From Aquiflexum lacus (GTDB lineage: Bacteria; Bacteroidota; Bacteroidia; Cytophagales; Cyclobacteriaceae), in contig NZ_JABFHF010000015.1 of NCBI RefSeq assembly GCF_015476655.1, positions 80,720 to 144,719 on the forward strand: 64,000 nucleotides of DNA. Direction: 5' to 3'. How positions within the stretch are numbered: the first letter of the stretch is position 1; every line of letters begins with the position of its first letter. A program made the translations under genes and the position numbers. The notes beneath the pieces were generated by a model. The model saw nothing but the letters and a program-made list of their open reading frames with translations, was not told where the DNA came from and did no database searches. Below, one piece after another: positions 46,001 through 54,300 of this stretch.

Positions 46001-49000
46001 TTGATCCTGATAAGTTTGAAATAGATCTCAGTGGATTCTTGGCATATAATTTTATTTATAATGGAAGATTCAGTGTCCAACAATTGGATGAATTTACCAT
46101 TTCCTTGTGTTTTACAGCCTATATTCCTGGCCCTGGCGAACAGGGAGTTCCCGGCGCTCCGGGCGTTTGGGGTGAAGATGGTTCTCCGGGAGGACAAGGT
46201 GGGCCAGGTGCTCCTGGAATATTACCTGGCCAAGGGGGCAGAGGAGGCATTGGAGGACCCGGAGGAGGAACAAGAGGTCCTAATGGTCCTTCAGGTACAT
46301 GTCCTGTCGGAGTCGATTGTAATCCAGCAGACCCCGATAACCCAGATGATCCTGATAACCCAGATGATCCTGAGAACCCTGATGATCCTGAGAATCCAGA
46401 TGATCCTGAGAACCCGGATGATCCTGAGAATCCAGATGATCCTGAGAATCCAGATGATCCCGAAAACCCTGATGATCCTGAGAATCCAGATGATCCAGAA
46501 GACCCTGAAGATGAAGAGAAAGATCCTCCAAAGAATTGTCCTTATCCAGAAGGCTGTGACAATGATGACGGTCCCGAAGACAATATAGATGATTGTGGCA
46601 ATGGAGTTCCAGGAACACCATCTGGAACCCCGTGTCCTCCTGAACCTGGCAAGCCTGATATACCTCCAGGTGGCGACGATGGAGATGACGGTGGGGGTCC
46701 TACTCCTACTGGTTGTGCTGAGGGAGAGGGATCGGGTGGAGCCTCAAGTAGTGGAATATTTGGGGAAAAAACCTGTGACAAAATATTTGATGGATTAGGA
46801 TGCTTAGCGGCAGCAGGTGGTTGTATTATAGGTGGTGCGCTTTGTGCGTCTGTTATAGGATGTGGTGTTGGATTAGTTAGCTGTTCTATAGGTATTGCAT
46901 CGTGTTACTCCTCGATTAAAGAATACCTTGATCCATCTTTCAAAAAAGACGAAACTTTAAATAGCCTTGGGTGCATTGGCGGGTTTATTAATGATTCTGT
47001 TAAAGGATCTGCTGTAGCCGGGATAATCGATTTTACACTTTGTGAAGGAAAGGAAAGAATCTGCAAGCCAGTTGTCTCCTCCTGCGATCCTAATGAAATT
47101 CTGGGGCCTGAAGGCTACGGGGATGAGCGGTTTGTTTCCAAAGACGAAGAATTGCCATTTACCATTTTCTTCGAAAACGATCCTGTATTTGCCACAGCAC
47201 CAGCACAGCGTGTCGTGGTGAGACAGCAATTGGATCCGAATTTTGACCCTGCAAGTTTCAGGCTCAACGGTTTTGGCTTCCAGAACATGACCTTTGATGT
47301 TCCTTCTGGATTGACTAACTATACCACCAAACTGAATACAGCAGCTGAAATCGGTGTGGATGTCAATGTGACCTTCGGTCTTGATCCTGTGAACAATGAA
47401 TTGTTCTGGGCATTACAGTCTGTGGATGCTAAAACCGGTTTACCGCCTTTTGAGGCATTGGCAGGATTCCTTCCTGTGAACGATTCCACAGCGATTGGTG
47501 AAGGCTTTGTTTCATATACCATCAAAGCGGGAAGGGAAACAGTGACCGGTGACAGCCTCAGGGCCATGGCCAATATCTTCTTCGATACCAATGCCCCGAT
47601 TGTGACCAATGAAGCATTCAATACCGTGGATGCAGGAGCACCAACCTTACTTGAAATAAAAGATGTGTTGGTCGAATTTGATTCCTTGATGAGTTTCACT
47701 GTATTGGCAGTGGATGATCAGGGAGGTAGCGGTGTCAAAGGTTTTGATGTCTTTGTTTCCGAAGATGGAGGGCCATACATTTTACAAAGCCTTGATAATG
47801 CAGTAGGTGAAAAATTTATATTCCGGGGTACACCTGGCAAAAACTACTGTCTGGCAGTAGTTGTCAAAGATAATGTCAACAACAGTATCAGGGTCAGCGA
47901 AGAAGATGTCGTTTGCTTCACCACACCTGAGGATGAAATCAACATCTCAAAAGTATTCACCCTTCAATCCGCTGTTTCCGGACAAGGTCAGATCAGCATT
48001 CTTCCAAGTGGAACTGTTTTCAATGAATCTCAGGAAATACAAATTGAAGCACTTTCAGCAGAAGGTTGGGTCTTTGTAAGATGGGAGGGCGATATCAGCA
48101 GTACTCAACCGAGTATCAACCTGGTGATGGACAACAACAAGTTCATTCGGGCCATATTCATCGAGGGAGACTTGCCGGTATTTGCAGTGAATACTTCAAC
48201 CGAAGGAAGCGGAACCATTTCCCTTAATCCGGAAGGTGGTCAATATGAATCCGGTGCGGAAGTGACCTTGACAGCAAATCCTGCCTCAGGATGGGAGTTT
48301 GTGGCATGGGAGGGTGATGTGGATTCTTCAGATGCCACCATCACTTTGACCATTGATACCGATAAAAATCTCAAAGCAAAATTTGTGGCGATCTTATCAG
48401 TTGCTTTGGAAGGCACATCACTGAGTTGTCAGGATGCAGCAGATGGAACCATCAAAGCCAGTGTAACAGGTGGTATTGCTCCTTATGAATATGCATGGCT
48501 TCAAGATGGAGAACCTATTGTCTCAGTGACCGAATCCCTTGATGCATTGGAAGCTGGAAACTATCAGGTTACTGTCAAAGATTCCAGAGGAAAAACAGCA
48601 GTGCAGTCTATTTCGATCATCGTTGAGGATAAAGCAGCTCCTGTGATAAAAATCAAGGAAAATATTATTGTCAACCTTGATGCGGCTGGAAATGGAAGTT
48701 TATCTGTCGAAAAAGTAGATGATGGTTCAACGGACAACTGTGGAATAGAAAGTCTGCTTTTGGATAAAACCACCTTCACATGTACCGATCTTGGCGAACA
48801 ACAGGTAACCCTTACAGCTAAGGACGCAGCCGGAAACGAAACCATCCAACAGTTCAATATTTCTGTCAGGGATAATCTCGCACCAATAGCCATTGGAAGA
48901 GTTGCTGAGTTATTCCTTGATGAAAATGGAACGGCTTCTCTAACTGCTTCCCAAGTTGATGGGGGATCTACAGACAATTGTGCTGTTGCATCGATTTCTG

Positions 49001-50181
49001 TTAATAAAACCACATTTACCTGTACTGACTTAGGGGACAATGAGGTAACACTCACAGTCAAAGATGGCTCAGGTAATGAATCAGCTGTCAGTGTCACTGT
49101 GAAAGTGATAGATGAGATTCCTCCGGTTATTTTAAACGTTCCGGAAGACAGGTTGGTCTATGCGGGCGCTACTTCAGGCTATGAATTACCGGATTTCATA
49201 AGTTCCTCCATTACAGAAGACAATTGTGAGACGGTTGAATTTACCCAAAGTCCGGCAGCAGGTTCAACCTTGGCCGCAGATCAGAATCATCCCATCACCT
49301 TGACAGCAAAGGATGCAAGTGGAAATGTCACCACAGCTACATTTACCATCATAGTAGAGGCCCTACAAGTGGGAGCAGTAGAAACTCTCGAAATGCTAGA
49401 GGTCAATTGGAATACGCCTTTCAATAGCCTGACACTGCCTGCAAACGTCCAGGTAACACTGAACAATGGAGAGACAGTAAGTATGAATGTGGTATGGCAG
49501 ACATCAAGTTATGAACCCTTAGTAGCAGGAGTTTACAGCTTGGTGGGTAATCTGACCTTGACGGATGAAATTACCAATCCGGAACAAGTTCAGGTCAGTT
49601 TGATGGTTTTGATCAGTGAGAAACCGCAACCACAGGATATTTTGCTGAACATCACCAATCAGGACAGGAATCCAAACATTCCAATTGGAGCATTGGCAAC
49701 CGTCGATCCTGCTGATGATGTCCATGTTTATGAGCTTACAGATGGCAGTCTTGACAACAGTTACTTTATCCTTGAAGGGAATGAGCTGAAATGGGATCCT
49801 ACCAAAAAGGTGGCAGGTAAAAAAGAATTTACCATTGAGGTGAGCAGCACAGACCGGGCAGGCAATAAGATAACGAAGGAGTTCAATCTGACTTTTGTTT
49901 CCCGAAGATTGACGGAGATAGAAGTACTCAATACTTTCACCCCTAACGGTGACGGTGTGAATGATACCTGGGGGGTACCCGATTTATTTGGTTTTGATGA
50001 GTTGAGTATCAGCGTGGTGGATCGGGCAGGTAGGATAGTCTTCATGACTACAGACCCAAGGCTCAGGTGGGACGGATCCTTTGAAGGCAGAATTTTGCCT
50101 GTGGGTACCTACATCTATGTGATTGAAACCAAAGACCCCAAAGAAATGAGGTCTGGAACCATCAACCTAATCATTAGATAA
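37030..50181 (+). CDS. Giant T9SS-exported surface protein (SprB-like adhesin architecture)
   Basis: A 4383-aa protein from ATG 37030; the frame is open from 36904, but that ATG is upstream of the promoter. Signal peptide ends CVFGQ. Order: nine Fn3-like modules each with a YHFAIFEY-type motif (about 34-1100); Ig-like and Fn3 domains (to 1528); seven CARDB-type domains (1531-2493); PPC-like (2500-2590) and IPT/TIG-like (2600-2690); a collagen-like Gly-Pro tract (3033-3090); nine DPENPD units (3101-3154); a Cys/Gly hydrophobic segment (3253-3292); a CDPNE domain (3350-3535); two InlB-like repeats; an SprB-like repeat (3790-3860); HYR-like repeats; and a gliding-type C-terminal domain (about 4297-4383, TFTPNGDGVND). 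This CTD marks export by the type IX system as type B cargo. Probably an adhesin or gliding adhesin. Confidence 0.92.
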   Translation: MSKISPTFAQLLKTFIFSLVFLFNGFCVFGQVPTTPSTNLNVSNIDGDRFYVSFSRGDGARRIIVASASPVTAVPVNGADYLAGNFGQGNEISPGQFVVYSGAANQTWLYGFSHSTTYHLKIFEYNGTNFTTEYLTAEFLEGSATTLTAPTVQASALTFSNVTGSGMSLSWTNGNGNGRVIIGKADGPVDAEPQDLTNYGGGSGSFTNGTNLGNGNFVQYSGGGSNTNLSGLDPSKTYHFAIFEYQGSSGKVYLRPGTRSSQTTASTPTVSATNFSVVNANVDGDRFYYSYTNGNGARRLVVAKKGSPVTALPKDGETYTGNATFGSGTEMEPGEFVVHNGASNGSWIYNLEPSTVYHFAIFEYNGLGTDTYYLRDPFLAGERATLSPPSTQASNLTFTNVSGNSMTVSWTNGNGTGRVLVGKEGSAVDASPADFVNYGGGSGSFTNGSNLGNGNYVQYSGGGTTTTLTGLSPDKTYHFAVFEFTGSSTGRQYLRPGTVGSEKTVSSPTIPASNFSVNISNVDGDRFYYSFNNGNGARRIVVAKKGSPVTFRPDDGIAHTASINFGQGAEVTEGEFVVYNGTSNGSWLYGLEPATSYHLAVFEYNGTGEETFYLKDPYLSGERATLFPPTVQASNLTFTNVTGNSMTISWTNGNGTGRILVGKVNAPVDVSPSDFINYGGGSGSFTNGSNLGDGNYVQYSSWGTSTTITGLNPNNTYHFEIFEYTGSSTGRQYLRPGAKASQATGAAPNIGASNFTVNNANLDGDRFYYSFTQGNGARRVVFAKKGSAVTFLPVDGQVYSSSTTFGSGTEVAAAEFVVYEGTSNGSWLYGLEPATEYHFAIFEYNGTGENTYYLRDPFLAATKATLSPPSVQSNNAFTSSRSNTSINISWTRGDGANRVLIGRKAGPVNVEPADLTNYQSSATFGTRQIGTENYVLYTGTGNNVNVTNLEPSTNYYFALFEFNGGSARLYLRPGYQFALETFGERPTVQVSNATYSNIEFNSLNVDFVKGNGTRRLVLARAGSAVNAGPADFTSYSANNIFGQGDQIGTGNFVVYNDFGEDFSLEGLEAGVTYHFAFFEYAFSEQGELYLAPAYTSSQSSKTNADLGVSSITAPVSSCNLSETETVTIEITNFNSSPAGAFQVAYSMNGGEPVIENISGTNTIAGNGKLTYSFQTKADLSVDGNYEIRAYTILEGDVNINNDSQTITVNNSPETNTSISPDVNICKGASVLLQASGGISYLWNTGATTNVIDVSPSVSTEYTVTITTEDGCKIEKRVMVFVENTSELPVISSTPDSDSCEGGRILVTQLTIPVRWILDVDSEIYDLGESITVKADQSGIYTAVYVNENGCEIRSANFNFELDQLPELQVSGLTTICSGESLSLSIQGLRDLIWSTSQTGESITVSPTANTKYWVSGKYGTDCVFSDTLEVTVIPASAPEPVRQMLPADGSLNLPQPISLSWTPGEFSVVYDVFVWEEGTEKPTQPIAKDIQEINYTVQSLEQGKSFLWQVHSKNSCFVTEGPVQSFFAAGIPDLTIKSYTAPEAVVAGNTITVTWEVKNIGLGNTNNLRWKDRIWLSADLDLRKADDILLGEFDNPASLMQGESYTMTQEVRIPINLRGVYYLFIITDNDDGYCRIENGVCANERKSHTETVKESNEQNNLVSPTLSIGIPPLADLTVNNVGVTTDAFSGDSISVIYEVQNIGEREAKGVFWRFKRDGGQYSYSTGSSGGTSGGGSRSVSVAPAPTNISVTESCRIEYYWRDAIYLSQEPEFNISKSTKLQEYSVFLAEEDSVSTCIVGGNLPVNSKYTKQRELKLPDNVFGTYYLYIVSNFSGMFENEYSNNIRRSDPINVILTPPSDLAVIDLQVPTEIIAGTKMDVSWTVENLGANPPNVNSWVDEVFISEQPEFDKSKSVSIFKKTFTTPVRINEFGMATPLPLENGNTYSVDVEALIPERLSGDYYVFVLTDTDNRVFEFESKENNVRRSENPVKLITGQRAELSPVSIILPDTVFRDVAFPIKYRIINNGNKAAVGFTDRINWSTSSDPTKTPFNFLGSVLHRDSLPVGQAVERTVLVALPKNAPDSIYFHIFTDVNDVIFEIDETNNRTSNQMMGVKSPVILTRETVTEVKVVDLAVKEFTLSSSNLGSGDQLNINLKVENLGPNDVTRSFTSRVYLTRDSALTEDDIYLTEFTRNKLISGDVYETGKSVKIPDWISGEYFVYLWVDYRQIVIEDQNKANNIALRKINVTATPAPDLVITALEAPETVISGESFYVKYTLENTGEGPTRSEWNDGFFLSTSPVLATGAQNIGFKKIAKILAVGEILKDSALVKTPNNFSGNYYLIAKADYQNKVFEGFNGGEINNERNQVILINLSDPTDLTVNSFSIQESAFLGDETTAEIEVTNIGDKPASGRLFNGFYLSADQQLNGAVDPLVGNQESDVNILPGQSRTYNIKGSILNLDPGNYFGIGRTNILASINEVNFENNLLVAEKQLNLDVRSLPLDTPTTNTLISGTWRYYKVNVGANLDLVIDLSSSRSVGSNDVFVSFGKVPSPNEFDYKGINTNRTNQRVLVPETKSGTYYILVKTDIPLAQNIELLARALPFSILSSNPAVVGNGTVTTTITGAGFKAGMEVSLLKDGNKIISATQVNLTNSMSGRLGWRLADVDFGIYDVEVKNPDGTTVILENGLEVEPSTGYGGLTYNILAPDVVRRGKSAFFNIVFKNEGNVDIPIMNAQVSMEEDIEIYEIKSQGKIKTNSELDPLGRLQDAPDFGIISGFKVVPLNARDIFPGEESSVSFLLGNFQGNTFPMEVSVSAASPGLVVFNLLEKIENTRQLALSNPDMFYEDRALVANKTAFAKAMIQNYIEFGLILASDTIGVNLNCEDCDSFTDNDILSPEGKLIGTSFSDNVIFSSGKEYNWQINKYSGSAGNNPGWDLIKIANSLNITATKNAPFTVKVSSLDYNGNPGYLAGWYPAVDKCWTIVVAEKGIIGFDPDKFEIDLSGFLAYNFIYNGRFSVQQLDEFTISLCFTAYIPGPGEQGVPGAPGVWGEDGSPGGQGGPGAPGILPGQGGRGGIGGPGGGTRGPNGPSGTCPVGVDCNPADPDNPDDPDNPDDPENPDDPENPDDPENPDDPENPDDPENPDDPENPDDPENPDDPEDPEDEEKDPPKNCPYPEGCDNDDGPEDNIDDCGNGVPGTPSGTPCPPEPGKPDIPPGGDDGDDGGGPTPTGCAEGEGSGGASSSGIFGEKTCDKIFDGLGCLAAAGGCIIGGALCASVIGCGVGLVSCSIGIASCYSSIKEYLDPSFKKDETLNSLGCIGGFINDSVKGSAVAGIIDFTLCEGKERICKPVVSSCDPNEILGPEGYGDERFVSKDEELPFTIFFENDPVFATAPAQRVVVRQQLDPNFDPASFRLNGFGFQNMTFDVPSGLTNYTTKLNTAAEIGVDVNVTFGLDPVNNELFWALQSVDAKTGLPPFEALAGFLPVNDSTAIGEGFVSYTIKAGRETVTGDSLRAMANIFFDTNAPIVTNEAFNTVDAGAPTLLEIKDVLVEFDSLMSFTVLAVDDQGGSGVKGFDVFVSEDGGPYILQSLDNAVGEKFIFRGTPGKNYCLAVVVKDNVNNSIRVSEEDVVCFTTPEDEINISKVFTLQSAVSGQGQISILPSGTVFNESQEIQIEALSAEGWVFVRWEGDISSTQPSINLVMDNNKFIRAIFIEGDLPVFAVNTSTEGSGTISLNPEGGQYESGAEVTLTANPASGWEFVAWEGDVDSSDATITLTIDTDKNLKAKFVAILSVALEGTSLSCQDAADGTIKASVTGGIAPYEYAWLQDGEPIVSVTESLDALEAGNYQVTVKDSRGKTAVQSISIIVEDKAAPVIKIKENIIVNLDAAGNGSLSVEKVDDGSTDNCGIESLLLDKTTFTCTDLGEQQVTLTAKDAAGNETIQQFNISVRDNLAPIAIGRVAELFLDENGTASLTASQVDGGSTDNCAVASISVNKTTFTCTDLGDNEVTLTVKDGSGNESAVSVTVKVIDEIPPVILNVPEDRLVYAGATSGYELPDFISSSITEDNCETVEFTQSPAAGSTLAADQNHPITLTAKDASGNVTTATFTIIVEALQVGAVETLEMLEVNWNTPFNSLTLPANVQVTLNNGETVSMNVVWQTSSYEPLVAGVYSLVGNLTLTDEITNPEQVQVSLMVLISEKPQPQDILLNITNQDRNPNIPIGALATVDPADDVHVYELTDGSLDNSYFILEGNELKWDPTKKVAGKKEFTIEVSSTDRAGNKITKEFNLTFVSRRLTEIEVLNTFTPNGDGVNDTWGVPDLFGFDELSISVVDRAGRIVFMTTDPRLRWDGSFEGRILPVGTYIYVIETKDPKEMRSGTINLIIR
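37130..40320 (+). repeat. Nine Fn3-like modules with exact 720-bp super-repeats
   Basis: Two alternating module types form a super-repeat. The VDGDRFYYS-type landmark falls at 37873, 38593 and 39313, exactly 720 bp (240 codons) apart; the first copy at 37162 is 711 bp upstream. The last two modules (about 39640-40320) are more diverged. The units differ in many codons, so they are old duplications kept at constant length. Confidence 0.85.
46330..46491 (+). repeat. 18-bp tandem repeat encoding DPENPD
   Basis: Nine 18-bp units encode D-P-[D/E]-N-P-D, followed by a degenerate tenth. Almost all differences among units are synonymous (GAG/GAA, AAC/AAT, CCA/CCT/CCG), which suggests selection on the peptide. 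The tract makes an extended, strongly acidic linker within the giant protein. Confidence 0.9.
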
Positions 50182-50188
50182 GACGGAC

Positions 50189-51133
50189 ATGAAAATAAGA
50201 ATCTTGATAATAGGGATGTTGCTCGGTTTCTGCTTGATTGCCGAAACCTTTGCGCAAAGCAGAAAATATATCAGTCAATTCAACCATTTCCAAAGTTATT
50301 ACAACCCAGGTCTGACGGGTTATGAAGGAAGTGCACTCAGAGGATTTGTCCGGAATCAGTGGAGTGGGGTAGAGGGAGCTCCAAAAACCTATTTCCTGAG
50401 TCTGGAGCTGGATTTTGGGGAATTAGGTGGATTGGAAGATCCGGCCCTGATGGGTAAGAATGCCGCCAGTCTCAATATGCTTCATGACACCTATGGAGCA
50501 TTTCGGGAAACGGAACTGATGGGGGCTTATGCAAGCCGGATCAGGATAACTGACCGGCATAACCTCCGCCTTGGTGCAGGATTCAACTACCTCACTGTCA
50601 GGTTGGACGGCAATGCGCTGACTGCTGAGCAACTGCAGGACGCCACGATTGGTCAATATATTGGGAGTTTTGCCAGTATGCAGATCATTGATTTTAATCT
50701 AGGTCTTGCGCTTACTCATGAAAACTATTACCTCTCCTATGGCATGCACAATGTCAACGGGGGCAGGTTGTCTTCAGGAGATGTCTTTATGGATGGCAAG
50801 CCTGTTTCCATGATGGTTCAGGCAGGATACAGACATCAGTTTGGTGAAAACATCACAGCGATCGGAAATTTCTTCTATCGGAAACAATCAGGATTTGCCG
50901 ACAACACAGAATTCAATTTGAAGGCCCTCATGCTCGAAACCTTCTGGGTGGGAGCTGGGCACAGGTTCAATTATGCCAACTCACTTCACATCGGATACCT
51001 GAGGGGAAATGTTCGCTTGGGATATGTTTATGAATTCCCGACTACTTCGAGCAGACAGTTTTTGGGCAATACCCACGAATTTATGGTGGTGTTGAAGGTG
51101 TTGGGGGATAAAGAGTATAAGAAGATCTGGTAA
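50189..51133 (+). CDS. PorP/SprF family type IX secretion membrane protein
   Basis: A 314-aa outer-membrane beta-barrel protein with signal peptide ending ETFAQ near residue 23. It begins YISQFNHFQSYYNPGLTGYEG, the usual start of PorP/SprF proteins, and ends in a family-type strand region. SprF-like proteins are needed for secretion or anchoring of their own large cargo, encoded just upstream. Here the gene starts 7 nt after the giant protein's stop. It very probably serves that cargo and is read from promoter module D. Confidence 0.92.
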   Translation: MKIRILIIGMLLGFCLIAETFAQSRKYISQFNHFQSYYNPGLTGYEGSALRGFVRNQWSGVEGAPKTYFLSLELDFGELGGLEDPALMGKNAASLNMLHDTYGAFRETELMGAYASRIRITDRHNLRLGAGFNYLTVRLDGNALTAEQLQDATIGQYIGSFASMQIIDFNLGLALTHENYYLSYGMHNVNGGRLSSGDVFMDGKPVSMMVQAGYRHQFGENITAIGNFFYRKQSGFADNTEFNLKALMLETFWVGAGHRFNYANSLHIGYLRGNVRLGYVYEFPTTSSRQFLGNTHEFMVVLKVLGDKEYKKIW

Positions 51134-51243
51134 CTGTTTATTCTATTCCGTAAGGTCTGTATGTATGTAAAATTTTCTTTTCGATAATTCAAATAAATAT
51201 CCCGAAAACAAAAATCTATTCTTTACCCCTTGAACTTGTAAAA

Positions 51244-51287
51244 AAAAAATGGCTGTATTTCTACCAAAGTAGGTACAGCCATTTTTT
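51244..51287. terminator. Terminator after the PorP/SprF gene
   Basis: A 14-bp perfect stem (51244-51257 with 51274-51287) with A-run and T-run ends. A small inner hairpin CTAC/GTAG lies in the loop. It could act in both directions. Confidence 0.8.
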
Positions 51288-51373
51288 AATTCCACCAATC
51301 CGATCAAATAAAAAAACATAGCATCAACAAACATTTTTTATAATTTCGACCCAAACTATTCCGACAAAGTAAT

Positions 51374-54300
51374 ATGAATAACCTAAAAGCTTTAATGAGC
51401 ATCTTGATGCTTTTTGTTTTTTCCATTCTATCAGCCCAAGAAACACCTAATTGGCTCCGCTACCCCTCTATCTCACCGGATGGCAGCAAAATCGTTTTCA
51501 CCTACAAGGGAGACCTCTATGCTGTCCCGTCTTTAGGAGGCAAGGCAACACAATTGACTTTTCATGAAGCCCATGACTTTATGCCTGTTTGGAGCAAAGA
51601 CGGGAGCAAGATTGCATTTGCCTCTGACCGCTATGGCAATTTCGATGTATTTGTCATGTCAGCCGAAGGAGGTCCTGCCACAAGGCTGACCTATCATTCG
51701 AATGATGAAATGCCCTATTCATTTTCAGCAGATGATAATTCCGTGATTTTTGGGGGTGTACGACAAGATTTGGCGGAACACAGACAATACCCTAAAGGTT
51801 CTCAGCCAGAGTTATACCAAGTTCCGGTTAAAGGAGGTAGAATTGATCAAGTTTGGACCATTCCTGCGGAGTATGTACAAGTCAGTAAGGATGGTAAAAA
51901 AATGATCTACCATGATAAAAAAGGTGGGGAAAACGAGTGGCGGAAAAAACATCAGTCAGCGATTACCAGAGATATATGGGTGTATGATGCAGCATCCAAT
52001 ACTCATACAATGATTACAAGTTTTGGTGGGGAAGACAGAAATCCTGTCTTTGCTCCCGGAGAAAATGATATCTACTACCTCAGTGAGGAAAAAGGAAGTT
52101 TCAATGTGTTCAAAACCAACCTCAATAATCCTTCCCAAACTACAGCATTGACCGACCTGAAAGATTTTCCTGTCAGGTTCCTGAGTATTGCCAATAATGG
52201 TTTGATGAGTTTTTCCTATGATGGTGAACTCTATACCCTCAAAGATGGTGAGCAACCCAAAAAAGTAGCAGTCAGTATCACTACACAGGCCATTGCCAAT
52301 ACCGACAGTTATATCAATATCAATGGCGGGGTCAGGGAAATGTCCGTTTCTCCTGATGGTAAAGAAATTGCCTTTATTGCGAGGGGAGAAGTATTTGTCA
52401 CTTCAGTAGATGGAGCTTTGACCAAAAGAATTACTAATACGCCCCAACAGGAGAGTTTCGTTCAGTTTGCCCCTGATGGCAAATCCATTGTCTATGCCAG
52501 CGAACGTGATGGTAAATGGCAAATTTACCAATCCAAAAAAATTAGGGAAAAAGAAGAGCCGTTTTTCTATGCAAGCACTTTATTGAAAGAAGAGGCCTTG
52601 GTGAGTGCTGAGTCGGATGCATACCAGCCCCAGCTTTCTCCTGACGGTAAAAAACTGGCTTTTATTGAAGGAAGAAAGACCCTTAAGGTGTTGGATCTGG
52701 CAAGCAAGTCAACAGTGACCTTGATGACTTCCGAAGAAATCATCCATATGAGAGATGGCGATCAGTACTTCGAATGGAGTCCTGACAGCAAATGGCTTTT
52801 GGCACAGTTCAGACCTACTTTAGCCAATGGTGAAGTGGTACTGTTGGATGCTTCAGGAAAGAAAGTCATGGAAAACCTTACCCAAAGCGGTTACGGTGAC
52901 AGCCGACCAAAATGGGTCAATGGAGGCAAACAAATGATCTGGTTTAGTAACCGTGATGGGCTTAAAGGTTTTGCCACGAGTGGAAGATCACAAAATGATG
53001 TTTTTGCTATGTTTTTCACCAAAGATGCTTTTGACAAATTCAGGTTGAGCAAGGAAGATTTTGACCTGATGAAGGAAGTGGAAAAGGCAGGTAAGAAAGA
53101 GGAAGATAAAAAGGATGATAAAAAAGAAGCTGATAAAAAAGTCGAAGACCTTAAAATTGACTGGGAAGACCTACGAGAAAGAAAAGCCAAACTGACCATT
53201 CACTCTTCCACTTTGGGCGATGCAGTACTGGACAAGGAGGGTGAAAAACTGCTCTACCTGGCAAGTTTCGAAAAAGGGATGAACCTATGGAGCACTGACC
53301 TGCGCACCAAGGAGACCAAGTTGGAACTCAAGCTTGATGCCGGCTCGGGAAGGTTGGAATGGGACAAAGAAATGAAGAACCTTTACCTATTGGCCAATGG
53401 CAACATTTCCAAAATAACTGATAAGGGAGGCAAAAGAGAGCAGATTAAAATTGCGGGTGAGATGACATTGGACACCGAAGCTGAACGTCAACAGATGTTT
53501 GAACATATCAAGATCAGGACCAAAGGCGCTTTTTATACCCCGGACATGCATGGGGTGGATTGGGATGCTTTGAGTGCTGCATATGAAAAGTATCTGCCTT
53601 CCATTGGCAATGACTATGAGTTTGCTGACATGGTCTCAGAACTGATCGGTGAACTAAACGTTTCCCATGCCGGTGCAAGATATAGCCGAAGTATTCCACA
53701 AGCGGATGCCACAGCATCATTGGGTATTTTTATGGATTATTCCCATAAAAACGATGGTATCAAAATAACGGAAATCATCAAAGGAGGACCTTTGGACAAA
53801 GCAGGACTTTCTATCCAGACCGGAATGATCATTGAAAAAATAGATGGTGAGACCATCAGCAATGATAAAGATGTGGCTTGGTACCTTAACCGAAAAGCAG
53901 ATAAATTCACCCTTTTGGAAGTCTTGGATCCCAAAACCAATACCAGACAGCAAGTGACAGTAAAACCGGTATCGCTTGGTGAAGAAAACCAATTGCTCTA
54001 CAAGCGCTGGGTAAAAAAGAACCAAGCCGAAGTGGACAGCTTGTCCAATGGCACCTTGGGATATGTCCATATTCCCGGCATGTCTGACGGTCCGTACCGA
54101 ACTACTTACGAAGAAATGATGGGCAAGTACCACGACCGAAAAGGGGTGATTGTGGATACCCGTTTCAATGGGGGCGGGGACTTGGTTGCCGATTTGGCCA
54201 TGTTCTTCACAGGAGAGAAGTTTATCACCTATGCTACTGCTGAGCGCGAGGTAGGCTACGAACCTACCTTCCGTTGGACGAAACCTACCTTGGCCATGTT

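Noticed and set aside
46031..46588. 185-codon plus-strand frame overlapping the giant gene
   Set aside because: It is the tandem-repeat region of the giant protein read in another frame; the repeat keeps all frames open. The differences between units are synonymous for DPENPD, not for this frame.
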